Of a stretch of DNA of 64,000 nt, positions 52,473 to 64,000 are shown in pieces (position 1 is the stretch's first letter; each line of letters begins with the position of its first letter). The DNA comes from Hybos culiciformis (taxonomy: Eukaryota; Arthropoda; Insecta; Diptera; Hybotidae). A model generated the notes under the pieces. It was not told the origin of the DNA. It worked only from the letters and a program-made list of their open reading frames with translations, and ran no database searches. The translations under genes and the position numbers were made by a program. Location of the stretch: assembly GCA_964007475.1 (NCBI GenBank), contig OZ023273.1, positions 55,633,834-55,697,833 on the forward strand, given 5' to 3'.

Positions 52473-55400
52473 TTCATTCGAAAAATCGCAACAGAAATTA
52501 AAAAAAAAATTATAATTTACTTTAAAAATCAAATTATAAATTTCTGAAATTAAAAGTCAGCAATGATTAAATTTATACTGAATGCAAAAATTTTGGCACT
52601 ATAATTAGAACTGTGTTCTTTCTTACTTTCTATCTCCATGTGAACAGATGTTTGTTATATGTTAATAAAATAATGTAAATTCCATTTATATCTACTCGGT
52701 GAATCTCATTAATTTTTGTAAAATATTCAGTTAAAAATTCTTAAGTTATGTGGACTGCATGGAGGTAGTGGACTACATGCTGTACTTCGTGAATATAAAA
52801 TTGTAATTATAAAAACATAAATAAATAAATTACAGAAATAATTGTTTAACTCAGAAATGAGCTAGTTCCGCGGATACATAATAATAATTTTAATAAACTA
52901 TTCTTATGACCTGAACTACTTCAAAAGAGTTAAATAGATACGATAGTAGTTTCCGCCTAAGTAAATAGAAAATTTTACTAGCTTACTATAACCGATACTT
53001 TGCCCTACAAAGTAAGATTGATATAATAGATAAATGTATGTGGCTTATTATATTATATATATGAATGTATGTATATTTACGGAAAAATATTTAAAAAGAA
53101 AAATTTATTTTGACAGTCAAAAATTGTGTTTACATAAATTTCCACAAAATTAAATAAATTTGAAAAGGTTGCAAGAATTTTTTAATGAAATTTTCTTTTA
53201 TGATACAAAAAAGTATAATGTACATAATACCGGAGCAATTTTTTGGTTAACAGACAGTATATTTAAGTTCTTTATGTTACCGATATACAGCACATTGTAT
53301 ATAATGTAAATGTCAATTAATAAATTTTAGAACGTTAATTTAAGCATTTTGTTAACAACGTTGAAGCTGAAATCAACAATATGTAGGAAATATATTCAAA
53401 TTCGTCAAATGAAAAATAAAAGTTATTGTGTTGGAGCTTTAGTATAAATTTAAAGATAAATTATTGATTGATTAAATCATCATCAATTTGAAAAAAAAGT
53501 TGTAAAAAATTGATTACAATTATTTATTATATTTAACTCTGATGCTTATTAATCAGAACTTATATATGTCATTTGTATCAAAATAATATCATCAGATAGA
53601 TTTTGTTTAATTTTTTTTCTAATACAACGTAGGTACATTGCACTTTTTATTTACATTTTTATAAGACAGTGTATACAGTTTTGTATTGTTGCATACACTT
53701 ACATAATGTTTTATATATTGGATATATTTTATAATTAAATATATATATATATATATTTTGAAAGGCAATAATTATATAAATATGCAATTTTATAAATATC
53801 AGGTTGAAATACAAAATTGTGTTGAGAAAAAAATTTTATTTTACATATTTCCATATTTTCGAAAAATGAATGTGAATCTTTAAGAATAATTTAATTACAA
53901 ACCAAGCATAAAGAATACTTAAATTTCCAAAATTACAATAATTTATTGAGATTTAATTAAAAATGTTTTTTTTTTTTGTAAGAAAATAATAATTGTTAGG
54001 CATCAAATTTTTTTAATGGAAGTACCTACCTATCCTATACTATACTAGCGTAATGTATTCAAATGTACTATGTTATTATTTATGAATTATGTTCAGTATG
54101 ACAATATCTCAAACTATTGCATTTTTTTTTTTATTCATTTAGAAATTCTAAATAGTTTTAGAAATTTATCTTTTACTTAAATATTAAATTATAATTAAAA
54201 CAAATCCAGTACATATAGATCGAAGGAACTTAAAGAAAAATGTTAAGTCACCGATTGTGCCGAAGGAGGGTGAAAGTGGGTTTCAATTAAACTTGGTACT
54301 TATATGAATAGAGAGCGGTTGTAGAAATATTAAAAAAAAAAAATTCGGAAAATATTTTAAATCGTTATGTTGAAAACGGGCTCTATAGTTCACTTACGAG
54401 GTACTGTTTTTTTTATTTATTTATTTAGATGCATACGTATGTATTGAAAGCTATAGATATAGATTAACTTATTTGTTGCAAATTTTTTCCTTATTTTATT
54501 GTTATTTTATACATAATGTATATCTTCTTTAACACTCATTCAAAAAAGGGTGTTTTTTAACTAAGCCAAGAAGACGAAAAATAGTGTTAAATTTGTGAAT
54601 GCAATATTTGAGAAAATTCTTCCTGTTTATCAATTTGACATATAAAGTAGATGTTACGTGAAAATCTGTTGTTTAGAAGTTTTTTTTTTGTATAAACAAT
54701 CGTTAGCAATATAGGTGCAAGTAATATACCTTTTTGTTAGAAGGAAATAAAAAAACACTTCTAACAAAAAAAAAAAACACTGAGAAATTGTACCTGTCAC
54801 TTTAAAAATATTTTTAACATATTTTTTGTTTTTATTATTTATTTATTTATTTTTTTTTTTTTGCGCTTCAACAAAAATTACCATGTTTGCATGATTCATA
54901 TTTAATGTTGTCATATACCTTGGGAATATTAATACACAGATAGATGAGAAGGAAAAAAATTAAATAATAATATATAATGTTAATAATGTATATTAAATAT
55001 AAAAGTTTTTACATTATTTTTATAAAAATAACTTATAATTTTGTTACAGAATTCATAAAATAAAAATTTAATTTATGGTTGTTTTTTTGTTCTTCAAAAT
55101 ATACTACATATGTATGTACATACATAAATAGTAAAATTATATTTAATTAATGAAATTAATATATGGTATGTTGTCTAGCCAAATTTTCAATTGATACAAT
55201 AACCATTAAGTTATATGTTGAAGAGTGAAGCTTATTCCAGCAAACATTAAAAAAATGTAGTCATATGTATGACGTTCAACAATAGCATTACTTTCATAAT
55301 TTTATTAAAAAAAAACTTTTGAAATTTATTTAATATATATTGGTCATCAAATTAAACTGCTTAATAAAAAAATTTTATGAAATATGATCTATAATTTAAA

Positions 55401-55575
55401 AAATTTTGCATGATAAAACAACAATTTTTAAATAAAAAATTTAAAAAAAAAAATGTAATCATTTTGCCGAATTTAAAAAACGAAGAATTTCAAAATTAAT
55501 TTATATAAATATGTACTAAAAAGAAGAAAATAAAACTCAGTTTAATTTGCGAATCCATGAAAATAATTGTTTTTA
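52473..55575. other. AT-rich DNA upstream of the glutamate receptor gene
   Basis: It should contain the receptor promoter and any 5' UTR exon, but none can be identified by eye. A (TA)n run of about 20 bp lies near 53740. At 54240-54300 is a short GC-richer stretch (CCGATTGTGCCGAAGGAGGG). Confidence 0.5.
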
Positions 55576-55893
55576 TGTAAGAAAATTTGTTGACATGCAT
55601 TTATTTAACTAAAAATTAAATTGGTGGGATAATTAAAGTGAAGACCACTTAGCGATTTTAATTTTTAGTTAAATATATGCATATCAAAACTTTTTACTTA
55701 CCGACGAAAGTGAGTCACAAACGAATTAGAATTGATGGAATTTTATATTGTCACCGGAAATAAGGGTCTGTGCAAAACTTCAGCAAAATAGCTTCGCGGG
55801 AAGAAGGTAAAAATATCAGTTAAAAGAATTAATGGCAAAGGTGCAAAAGAACAAACATACAGAGTTTGTGTTTTAAATAAAATCGTGTAAAAG
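55576..55893 (-). repeat. Dispersed repeat A+B, copy 2, opposite orientation
   Basis: The part 55697-55893 is the family A segment in reverse orientation. The part 55576-55689 is family B with GAAAATTTGTTGACATGCAT at its left edge. Here the two are contiguous, whereas copy 1 has about 500 bp between them. No coding sequence is visible. Confidence 0.65.
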
Positions 55894-58800
55894 ACACTAT
55901 TCCATCAAATATACAGAAATAAGTATGATAAATTAATGAGAAAAAAAAATATGATGAATTTTTTGATAAATGTCAACAGGTACATTTTGCTTTTTATAAA
56001 TGTGGGTTACCAAAAATGTATATACATACCTGCTCAAGCTGAGAAACAAAGTACCTACATAAAAATATAGTATAGTAGTATCGAAGTATATATGGCTTTG
56101 GTACATTTAGTACTTCAATATATAGAATAGAAGTTATAAAAATATATATAATTTTTTTGATCACAAACTTTTTAATGGCAATAAAATGTAGAAGTTCAAC
56201 CGCATTTGATTTTCTAATGATTATTTGAAACCGGGAACACTTTATTCTATTCTCAAAAAAAATTAATAAATAAGAGTATTATGTAATACAAAATATATAA
56301 ATAAATATAAATAAGGTTAAAATAAAGCAGTAAAGAATTAACCAACTTAATTCATGGTTTCACTATTTCATGGTAGAAATTTTCGAAATTTCTCGAGGTT
56401 TGGCTATTATTGGTTAATTAAATTTCTCTTCCCAATTAAAAAAAAAAATAAATAGCTACCTACATAATGTGTAAATAAATTTTTTTTTGATAATTTTTAT
56501 TGATCATTATTATTTTTTATTTTTACACAAAGTTACAAAAAAAAAAAAAAACGGTATACATGTTTCCAACTTGTTGGTATCAAAAGCTTTTTATCTCAAG
56601 AAAGAAAAAAAAAAGGTAAAAGAAAATTATTGCGCACTAACCATAAAAAAGTAAACAGAAATAAATTTTGGAACTAGAATTAAAAAAAAAACAGACTTAT
56701 GTTTTATACTTTTATAACTTGATAATTGTGCTAATGTTCAACAATTTCCGCGTAGTGCTAAAATAACATTATGTAGGTATTACCTATATATATGAACTTA
56801 CTTCAAAAATAAATACATTTAAAAGAATCTTATTATTTATGGCAATAACCCACAAAATCTTTTCTGTTTTCTTTTTTTTTTTTGTTATTTTTCATAAGAT
56901 TAATGGGCATGAAAAAAAGTTTATTTATTTATCGGTTTTGTTTCTTTTATGCTTTTAAAATTTTGTAGCAGCGAAAATTATTATAGAAGAAACACAAAAA
57001 AATTCTATTGAATTTCAATTCTATTTTCATCGGCAAAGGTCGTTGGGTTTTTAAAAATTTGCTTCCAAATATAATTTAAAATTTCAGCATAGAAGAATCT
57101 TTTTTAATAGTACATGTGAACTTATTTTTTATTTACTACATGAAAAATGTTTGTTTAATTTTTTTGCTTGCAACATTGATTCTCGCGATGTTGAAAATAT
57201 TTTTACAGGATTTTGATTATCGACACTAAGTGAATTTTGTACTTTTATGATATTAACCATTTTCTTTTTTAAATAAAATAAACTTTTTCATATAAAAAAC
57301 ATTTTAATAATTGATGTTTCGAAATCATTTTGATTTACACTCAATGTTACAAACAGATATTTAAACTCCCATACCTCAAAGATTTCACATATATATATCA
57401 ACACATATCAACATACTAAATTTATTCACATCAGTTTAAACATAAATTATAAGCTAGAAAAAACGAAACCTTACAAATAGAACAACTACGATTGCTTTAA
57501 ATGTTGGTTACGGCGAGAGTATTATATAAAAAAAATTACTTTAACTTAATTTATAATATATAAATTTAGTTCACGATGTAATCATTTCGAAAGAATTTTT
57601 TTTTATTTCTCGCCCAAGTGTACATAAATTATTATTCTTTTTGGGGTGCGCCAAATGAAAAATCAAAACAAAGAATTTATCGTGAGATTTTTTAATGAAT
57701 GTTCAATTGAACTTAAAAAAAAGTACACATACTGAAATTGTAATGAAATTTGAAAAAAAATAAAAATAAAATAAAAAACAAATTATTCACATATCACCAT
57801 CACATTGTTTAAATCATATTTTTAGTATTTATTTAGAACTCTGATGAACATGCTTTTTCTTTAGACATTAAGCACACAAATAGATATAAGTATTTAATAT
57901 AGATAATGGGCCATATTAGGTAGAAAAAAAATTTAACATCTTAGTGCGGTTGCTTTTTTTTTAAGTTTATGACGATTTACAAATCTTATGGGTAATTTTT
58001 ATTTTTGTAGGATAAAATATATGAAATAAGAAAATTAAGAGAATTTTTAAACTATATACATAATACATATGTACCTAAAATAATGTTAATTGCTTCAAGC
58101 AGTCTATGTTACATAACAAAAAATTATGATATTAATTTAAGTGATAGTGAAGCACCAGAATATAAGAAAAAATAATAAAAAAAAATCAAATTTCATTTAT
58201 TATGCTATTGTTGAAGTGTATGTAAAGAGTATCTCTTGTGTATCCCAATTAGTACATAGTAGTTCTTGCAAACAATTTATGGCGTCATTTTACTTTGGTA
58301 TTATTCTAAAGTTGTGTGTTCATAGATTCTTCCTGTACCATTTACTAAATTTAAAATAATTGTAATTCTTTATTTTGTGAATTTCACACTTTTTTGTCTT
58401 TCTTTGCATTTAGACTAAGAAAATAACTATACAATTGTAAGAAAATTAACTTTTTTTTTTGGAAAAAGTAGACATAATTTTAACTATATATATACAACAC
58501 TGTAGACTTAATTTCATTTATAACTCAATTATTCAACGGTACGTGAAACTGTTTTATTATATTAATTACATTCACTTTTTTTTTAAATCTTTCTGTTATT
58601 TATTAATTTTTTTTTATTATTAAATTAGTTTAATCATATTTTTATGTAATTAAAAAGAATTATGTATATAACATGCCTCTAGGAAAACTCGTTAGCATAT
58701 TTCTTAGCATATTTTTTGTTATTTTTTTTTTTCTAACAATTTTTATTTTACAATGCAACAGACTTAATGATTATCTTTTATCGTTTGAAATATTTCTTAT

Positions 58801-59117
58801 TGTGCGGAACATTGTTTTCATAAAAAATATATTTTATAAAATAAGACAAAAACAAAAATGTTGCACGCCATAAATAAATTATTCATGTGATCAATTATCC
58901 TTACGAACTGAAATTCCCACGCAATCAAATTTTCATCAAATATTATTATTAAATCAATTAAAGCCTTACTTTATTTAATCTAGTTATGATTTTAAAATTA
59001 TTGAAATTATATTAATTATTATTTTTATTATTAATTTTATCATTATTAATGAAAACAAAATAAACTTTTTCAAAATGTTTATAATATAAAAAATTCGATT
59101 TAATATTCGTTATTTTT
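55894..59117. other. AT-rich non-coding DNA
   Basis: No gene or element is recognisable. Open frames at 58141 and 58673 are short, Phe/Ile-rich and have no domain. Confidence 0.6.
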
Positions 59118-59175
59118 TATTAAAAATACATATTATGCCTTATGTGTACATAAGGCATAATATGTATTTTTAATA
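59118..59175. repeat. Near-perfect 58-bp palindrome
   Basis: The arms 59118-59145 and 59148-59175 are exact reverse complements of 28 bp around a 2-bp spacer (GT). The core reads CCTTATGT-GT-ACATAAGG. It would form a cruciform in DNA or a 28-bp hairpin in RNA. It lies about 110 bp beyond the mariner relic, on its 3' side. Confidence 0.9.
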
Positions 59176-59284
59176 CATTTTAGTACATACATTATATTAA
59201 TTGTTGAATATTAGTTTAGTGGTTTTTTTAAATGATCAAAAATAGAAATTATGGGAATTAGAGTATTTCTTATGTCTAATGAAC

Positions 59285-60002
59285 ACGTTTACAGGCATTG
59301 ATTCTTTTATCAAATTTTTTAATTAGACTTTGACATGACGAGGTTCTATTGCACTAATTTCTTATTCAATATGGTTTTAAGTTCGTAAATTGATGTTGGA
59401 TTGTTCTTATAAACTTCATTTTTCACGTAGCCCTGCAAAAAAATACCAGTGATGTTAGATCACAAGATCTTGGTGGACAATTAAATCTCTGAAACGCGAG
59501 ACTACAAGTCCATCAAAATTTGCTTTTAGTAAGTTAATTGTTTACCGACTTCTGTGACATGTTGCTTCACTCTGTTGTAACCACAAGTCTTCACTATTCA
59601 TATCATTAAAAAAAGGCCATAAAAATAGTTTTTGTATCGCACTCTATTCATTGTAACATTGTGACCATCTTCATTTTCAAAAAAATATGGACCAATGACA
59701 CCAACAGCCCAAAATTACACCAACAGCCTAAAATGCCATCAAATAGTTGCAATGGTTTTTCAACAACTATTTTCGATTTTCTGAAGCCCAAATTAGACAA
59801 TTTGGCCTATTAACATAACCATTTAAGTGAAAATGAGCTTTATCGGAAAAATTATTTTTTCTGAAAGGCCATAATTTTTTCGACAATTTTCGTAATAGAT
59901 TTGAATAATTTTAAAACGATTTTCTAAAGTAATCGTGTTCATTTTAGTAAATTATAGAAGAACCATATTGAAAAACAAAGTTCTTATTGAATGACCCTTT
60001 AT
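59285..60002 (-). pseudogene. Internally deleted mariner-like transposase relic
   Basis: On the minus strand from an ATG at 59942 the relic starts MNTITLENRFKIIQIYYENC, like the N-terminal helix-turn-helix region, and passes almost directly to FSDKAHFHLNGYVNRPNC, which carries the first catalytic Asp. Then come GPYFFENEDGHNVTMN, MNSEDLWLQQSEATCH, PPRSCDLTSLVFF and GYVKNEVYKNNPTSI, the order seen in the common insect family with FSDEAHFHLNG and QQDGATCH. The DNA-binding to catalytic linker is missing. The second and third catalytic residues are Ser and Val, and there are stops, frameshifts and a 19-bp internal duplication near 59700. A likely 5' terminus (minus strand AAAGGGTCATTC) lies about 59990-60002; the 3' end was not found. 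Confidence 0.85.
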
Positions 60003-63000
60003 AAGTGAAAAAATAATATTTAAAAAAAAAATTGTGATGCAGTTGTGGTTCGTCATTTATTTATTATGTTGACTACATTTGCATAATATATGAAATTATA
60101 ATAAATTCCAAAATTCTGTCTTTCCTTACCTTCGTTGTTATTATATTCTCATTATCTGTATATTATTATGTACATTATATTTAAAATTATTTCCATTTTA
60201 GTATATCAAATATTTTTTCTTTTAAATCATGGTATTTAATAATATTATATCTACTTTTAAATGGGTACTATAGTTAAATTTCATTTCCATAATAATTTTT
60301 AAATTAAAAATATTATACAATGTTCCTAAGGTAAGTACAATTATCTCAACTCTAAACAGTTTATAAATACATACTTATATTTACAACTACTTAATTGTTA
60401 CTACTAAATTGTTATGTATGAATTATGAGTATACAATTATGCAACTAATTTTAAAATTAAAAGCAATTTATTTGAATTTTCTTTAATATCTGTAAGTATG
60501 TATTCATATAAGATGTAAACTTAATTTATGATTAATACTTTGGGAAAAAAAAAGAAAAAAATGTTATTAAAGTTTTAACTACTATTTTAAATTTAAAATC
60601 AAATTAATTTTGAAAAAAAGAATTTGATATATTTATAGTATTTACTATGCAGTATAAGAGTCAATCTTTATCCCGTCAGAAGCCAGAAATCTTAAATTTA
60701 AAATTGCGAGAGCAGCCGCGCAATTAGAAAAATATTTAAAGACCATCAATTGTTGTGCGTTTGTATCTTGACAGTAAACAGTTTGAAATCTAGCAAAGAG
60801 CCCGATTGAAATGTGAACTCATTAACTATCGGAACAGTACTTTGAATTAATAAAATGTATTGTTTATAATATATTTTTAAAAAATCATAAATATGCAATT
60901 AAATTTTTGAATGGCTTCGATTTTTTATATAAAATACTCTTATACAATATATCTACGTAACGTACATACATACCTAATATTAGTACTATAAGTATTTGAT
61001 TGATTTTGATTGATTTTGATTGATTTATTTATTTATTTATAAGTATAAAAATAATTATTTATAATTCATAATACATTCAAATGTTTGTTCATTTTATTTC
61101 TTTCATAATTTTCACAGGAAATTATTTAATTTTCTTTGAATCTATTCGGTATTGTAAAATCAAAAGTCTTTGCAAAATGACTACAAATTAATACATGTTT
61201 AATTCCGGGCATCGCCCATACCAACAGTCAAGAAAATACTTTTTAGTTTTTTCTAATTAATTTCTTATGTGGAGATAACTATCAAATTTAAGTTATTAAC
61301 TAAATTAAAATATAATTTAAAAAGAAACGATATTAAAAATACCTACAGATTTTTTCTTTTTATCAAATGGAATAAGAAATAAAATAAAATATTCAAAACA
61401 TGAAAAAGGATAATGAATTTGAAAATTTTATCCATTCTTTCTTAATACCTACCTATGTACTTGTACATTATATAAGTCGTCTTGTGTATTAAAAAAAAAG
61501 TCAGTTTTTCTGGTTAAAAACTCCTACAGTGTTGTTATTACTTTTGTCCATTAAAATAATATTATATATTTGGTAATGTGAGCAGATTTAGAATTTCACA
61601 GCTTGCATAAAAAATTAACATGTATTTACCATTAAACCTTTTAAATGAATTCAACATTTAAATATTTTACTTTACTTTGATGATGCATAAAATATTAAAT
61701 AATGATTTTGATATGTTAATGGGATCGCAATTAAAACAAAAACCATTAAATGGAAGGTCATTTAACTAAAAACATATAGATTCAAATTAAACTTGCAAAT
61801 CAAAAACGTATTTTATTTTGTTTAATATGTTAAAATTCTTAATTATGTTAATTAGATGATAGAACTCATTTATAAATTTTATAATAATATGTAAATGATT
61901 TTTTTTTTTTTAAATTATAAATAATAAAAATAATTATAGTCAAATAACTAATTTCAATTATAAAATCATATTATAAGCCTTCCTTGAACTGTCAAATTTT
62001 GTTTTTTATATATTAATTTCCTGGGCGAACTATATTATTAGATTTCTGCTGCATCTTTTGGTTTCCTCTTTGTTCGAACAATTAATTTTTTATCCTCTCT
62101 GTTCCGGTTTATTTTTACAATTTTTTCCATTATAAAGATTTTGAACAGGGATATGCATTAAGTTGTAGATTTGCTTCTTTTCACTAATAGTAACTTTTCT
62201 TATTATGCGAATCTTATTTTAATCCGATAAAACTCAACTTAATCAAATAATATTTTTAGATAATTGATTTAAAAATGGTGTGCAATTTTAAATACTTATA
62301 AGTTCGAATACTTTTTCTTTTTTTACAATATGGTTTCTCCCGACTTAGTTAGAAATCAGATTCAAATGGTTTCAACGAATTGTAATCAAATTTTGCTTAA
62401 TCAAGTTTTGTTCAAAAAATAAAATAATGTCAAAATGTTTTTGGTATTACCAGAATTATTGTCTGAAAATAATTTATCAAAGGAATACGAAAACTTTTAT
62501 TACTGACTATCTATAAATAAATATATGAAATAAATAATAATATAGAATATAGGTAAATATGTACATAAAAAAAAAAACACAGAATTAATTTTAATTTCTT
62601 AAACAAAAGTTCTTATTTATGAAATATTGAAATAAAAATTGGCAGGTTGAATATATAATGAATTAGTTATCGTATTTCACAGTTTTAGCACAATTACAAA
62701 GTTGGATAGGTTAATTTTTTTTTTTACTTAGGATGGCGTCAGCATTTAGAATTATGTATGTAATTATGTATATACTACATAAAAGAAAAATTATCGTCAA
62801 GCTAAAAATAAAATGAAATCCTTTTTGTGTTCTAAAATAAGAAAAAGTTTATAGAAATTGTGAAAAACATATTACAATATTATTATACACACATAAAGTA
62901 GAATGAAATGATTAAATTTTCATGATTTTGTATTATTATTATTTTTTAATTACATTATGATGATGATGATAAAATTTTTTATTATGTACCTGTATAATTT

Positions 63001-64000
63001 ATTATAAATAATAATTTTTTTTTTTGCTATGCTTAAATTTTTGAAAATTTAATACCTTAAGGTAAATAATTCTAATTTTAGTTAAACTTTTTTTATTTTT
63101 AAATTTATCGGTAAAATTTTGTTCAGCGTTTATTGTTGTTAGGTATATACAGGAGATATGAAAAAGACAATATTTCGATATCAATTTTGAAATTAATATT
63201 TTACTACGCGTAAAAAAATTCATAAAACTTAAAAATTTATAAAATTTTCCTTGGGTGCAAATAGATTCAATTTTATTTTTTAATTTAATAACGATTTCTA
63301 AATATTATATATTACATTGAGAAATTTAAATCTTATGTATACTTATATCCCAATTCCAATCATAGGAAAATGGAAAGAAGTAAATAACCTGATCATTTTT
63401 TATCAGAGAAATTTGAATAGAAAACCGAAAGTAATAATTTGCAAATTTTCAGATAATTTTGTTCTAGTTTTTTATTTATTTAATTTTTTAATTTTTTTTT
63501 TTTTTCAGAATAAATCTAGCAAACTAAAGTTACACCGATAGTTAATTTTTGAATATTAATTAAAAAATCATATGGTGCCAATAATAAGGGGAAACCATGC
63601 CAAGACTAAATATATAAAACTTGTTTTTTTTTTTTTTTTTTTAAATCATAATGTAGTCAATGAGGCAATATAAAATGATAAAATATCGATTTCATATATA
63701 TGTATATACTAAAAAATATACATATGGATTCAATCAAAAAAAACAAAATTGCGCCCTACTTTTCATGCATATCAAAATTTTATCCAAACATATACCTTTC
63801 CTAATATTTTATCTTCGATAAAAATAAATCTTTTTCAAATCTATTGATATAACATCTACATGTGGGTTCGTATCAATTGAATTGTTAAGAGAGAAAAAAT
63901 TTTTTATCGATGTTTGTTACTGAAAAATTTGTCAGAACAATTTATCCCAAAATCTTAAATTTATTAAATATATATGTTCTCAAAGGTAAGAATGTTCAAT
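60003..64000. other. AT-rich non-coding DNA to the window end
   Basis: No gene is seen. At 60670-60770 a short frame reads IPSEARNLKFKIARAAAQLE, helix-like but bounded by stops and unsupported by splice sites. A GAT repeat lies near 62957. Confidence 0.55.
60997..61040 (+). repeat. Tandem TTTGATTGATT repeats followed by TTTA units
   Basis: Three near-identical TTGATTGATT units are followed by four ATTT units. This is a simple microsatellite. Confidence 0.85.

Noticed and set aside
60670..60770. Helix-like short frame IPSEARNLKFKIARAAAQLE
   Set aside because: Bounded by stops, no convincing splice acceptor or donor, no recognised family.
1..64000. tRNA, rRNA genes, CRISPR arrays and bacterial-type operons
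   Set aside because: No cloverleaf with intact A and B boxes, no rRNA-like sequence and no regularly spaced repeats were seen.

Overview
This window looks like nuclear DNA from an insect. It is very AT-rich, with long A and T tracts throughout. The protein-coding genes have spliced exons, introns of 57-75 bp are common, and the recognisable transposon relics are of insect type (hAT, mariner, Jockey-like non-LTR). The very short introns and a poly-asparagine tract in one exon would fit Diptera, but the order is an inference. I found no operons, CRISPR arrays, tRNA or rRNA genes. Most open reading frames of 60-110 codons are chance products of low complexity.

One complete gene can be read. It is a kainate-type ionotropic glutamate receptor subunit on the minus strand, from the ATG at 52472 to the stop at 46258. 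I reconstructed 16 coding exons whose phases join without a break into 949 codons plus a stop. The order is signal peptide, amino-terminal domain, S1, M1, pore loop, M3 ([11 protein letters not shown]), S2, M4 and a cytoplasmic tail. Two points stand out. A 60-nt intron in S1 has no stop and keeps the frame, so its retention would insert exactly 20 residues beside the ligand-binding arginine. The Q/R site of the pore is a glycine.

On the plus strand, one 5' coding exon (10780-11057) encodes a probable Rab-binding helix of the synaptotagmin-like/RIM/rabphilin effector type. It ends at a clean GTAAGT donor. Its next exon was not found, so the rest of that gene lies in the remaining sequence or beyond it.

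The remainder is intergenic or intronic DNA carrying decayed mobile elements. There are three hAT-type elements with terminal inverted repeats and 8-bp target duplications (8407-8666, 26250-27088, 33295-33690); the second still carries a transposase C-terminal relic. There is a non-LTR reverse transcriptase relic (13350-14290), an internally deleted mariner relic with two catalytic residues lost (59285-60002), several foldback elements (4641-4784, 11870-12465, 51148-51475), a possible tRNA-derived SINE (about 35005-35180), and a repeat family present in opposite orientation at 30.06-30.83 kb and 55.58-55.89 kb. A nearly perfect 58-bp palindrome lies at 59118-59175. I did not identify a clearly new biological system; the receptor's cassette-like intron is the most testable novelty.
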